NCBI RefSeq assembly: GCF_000802205.1
Contig: NZ_CP012850.1
Location: 682,001-746,000 of the forward strand
Source of the DNA: Candidatus Nitrosocosmicus oleophilus
GTDB lineage: Archaea > Thermoproteota > Nitrososphaeria > Nitrososphaerales > Nitrososphaeraceae
Direction: 5' to 3'
Length of the DNA stretch: 64,000 bases
Part shown: piece after piece, positions 63,460 to 64,000 of the stretch
Numbering within the stretch: position 1 is the first letter of the stretch
Layout: each line of letters opens with the position of its first letter
Notes under the pieces: model-generated
The model's input: the letters and a program-made list of their open reading frames with translations, nothing else
Databases searched by the model: none
What the model was told of the DNA's origin: nothing
Program-made: the position numbers and the translations under genes

Positions 63460-64000
63460 TTAGGAAATATTCATTTGTTTCGCTTTATTCACTATGTTTC
63501 TTATAATGTTATTAGATGCAGAAAGCTGACTTTGGGGATTAAATATCACTTCTAATTCCTCTTTGCTTACATTTTTGATAATTTCTTCTTCTTTTATTAG
63601 AGCATCAAAAAAATGTTCTTGTTTTTCAACTGCATTGAAGGCAATTGATTGAATATCTCTATATGCTTTGAATCTGGGAATACCCTTTAATACCAAAACC
63701 TGCAGGACAAATTCGGCAAATATTTGACCCTTGGTCAATTCTATATTATTTACTATTTTTTCCTTGTTTATTTTCAAACCTGCGATGATCTTTATCATTG
63801 TGGTTATCATATCATCCACCAGGATGGATGACATTGGAATAATAAAACGTTCGTTAGCCGAATTTGATAAATCTCTTTCATGCCATAATGCTATATTTTC
63901 TAAAGAAACGTTCAGATTTGATTTAACGATTCTGGCCAATGAAGAGATTCTTTCGCTCTTTATTGGATTTTTTTTTACTGGTACTGCGCTACTTCCCATC
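63460..64000 (-). CDS. purB: Adenylosuccinate lyase, C-terminal part (gene runs past the window)
   Basis: About 180 C-terminal residues are visible. The first readable residues GSSAVPVKKNPIKSE are the fumarase/aspartase-superfamily signature loop, which lies in the middle of the protein. The Met before it is therefore internal and the true start is outside the window. It continues with IIPMSSILVDDMITTM and ELTKGQIFAEFVLQVLVLKG, typical of PurB. It acts in purine synthesis at two steps. A Ser-rich tail ends it at 63460. Confidence 0.9.
   Translation of the reverse strand, partial: MGSSAVPVKKNPIKSERISSLARIVKSNLNVSLENIALWHERDLSNSANERFIIPMSSILVDDMITTMIKIIAGLKINKEKIVNNIELTKGQIFAEFVLQVLVLKGIPRFKAYRDIQSIAFNAVEKQEHFFDALIKEEEIIKNVSKEELEVIFNPQSQLSASNNIIRNIVNKAKQMNIS

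Noticed and set aside
63985-64000. ATG near the right edge as the start of a 179-residue gene
   Set aside because: The codons after it are the internal GSSxxPxKxNP signature of adenylosuccinate lyase, so the Met is internal and the gene continues past the window.

Overview
The window comes from an ammonia-oxidising archaeon of the class Nitrososphaeria (Thaumarchaeota). A complete amoC (53249-53812) and archaeal information-processing genes (uL2, CDC48, GatDE, an intron-bearing tRNA) support this. The AT-rich genome, many sensor kinases and many secreted low-complexity proteins suggest the soil Nitrososphaerales and resemble a Nitrosocosmicus-like lineage. That genus-level placement is inference. 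TATA-like boxes often lie about 25-30 bp upstream of start codons, so leaderless transcripts appear common, including ones that start with TTG or GTG.

Layout. 1-13.7 kb is metabolic: the N-terminal part of hisG, a class II HMG-CoA reductase (mevalonate pathway), a membrane-anchored PQQ-type sugar dehydrogenase, a tRNA-Ser(UGA) with two introns, a DegT-type aminotransferase, an M20 peptidase, and an ADP-forming acyl-CoA synthetase of the type used in thaumarchaeal CO2 fixation. Several small conserved or repeat proteins follow. 13.9-19.8 kb is a signalling block: two histidine kinases, a lone receiver, and a class III nucleotidyl cyclase fused to a receiver.

20.4-29.2 kb is an accessory region of seven consecutive predicted exported proteins separated by long AT-rich spacers. 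Four of them are Gly-rich repeat proteins: one built on Gly-Gly-Asn triplets, one with collagen-like Gly-X-Y triplets, an 809-residue acidic protein made of exact 390-bp units, and a fourth GGx protein. A second cyclase-receiver gene (29506-30678) lies on the far side. I read this as a candidate extracellular-matrix or cell-surface island with its own signalling genes. It is the most unusual part of the window.

31-64 kb is mostly housekeeping: sulfate activation and reduction (sat, cysH) beside a SelD/PurM-like protein, endonuclease III, uL2, CDC48 and a DapDC-family decarboxylase. The hisB-hisH-hisA-hisF cluster follows, led by a HAD phosphatase that could supply the histidinol-phosphatase step. 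Next come a cupredoxin, gatD-gatE, a two-cluster ferredoxin, glyA, dCMP deaminase, amoC, HAD and HIT proteins, an ArsR-type regulator, an orphan peptide-type ABC ATPase and SMC. After these is an unusual membrane HD protein with a degenerate TrmB-like C-terminus. The window ends inside purB.
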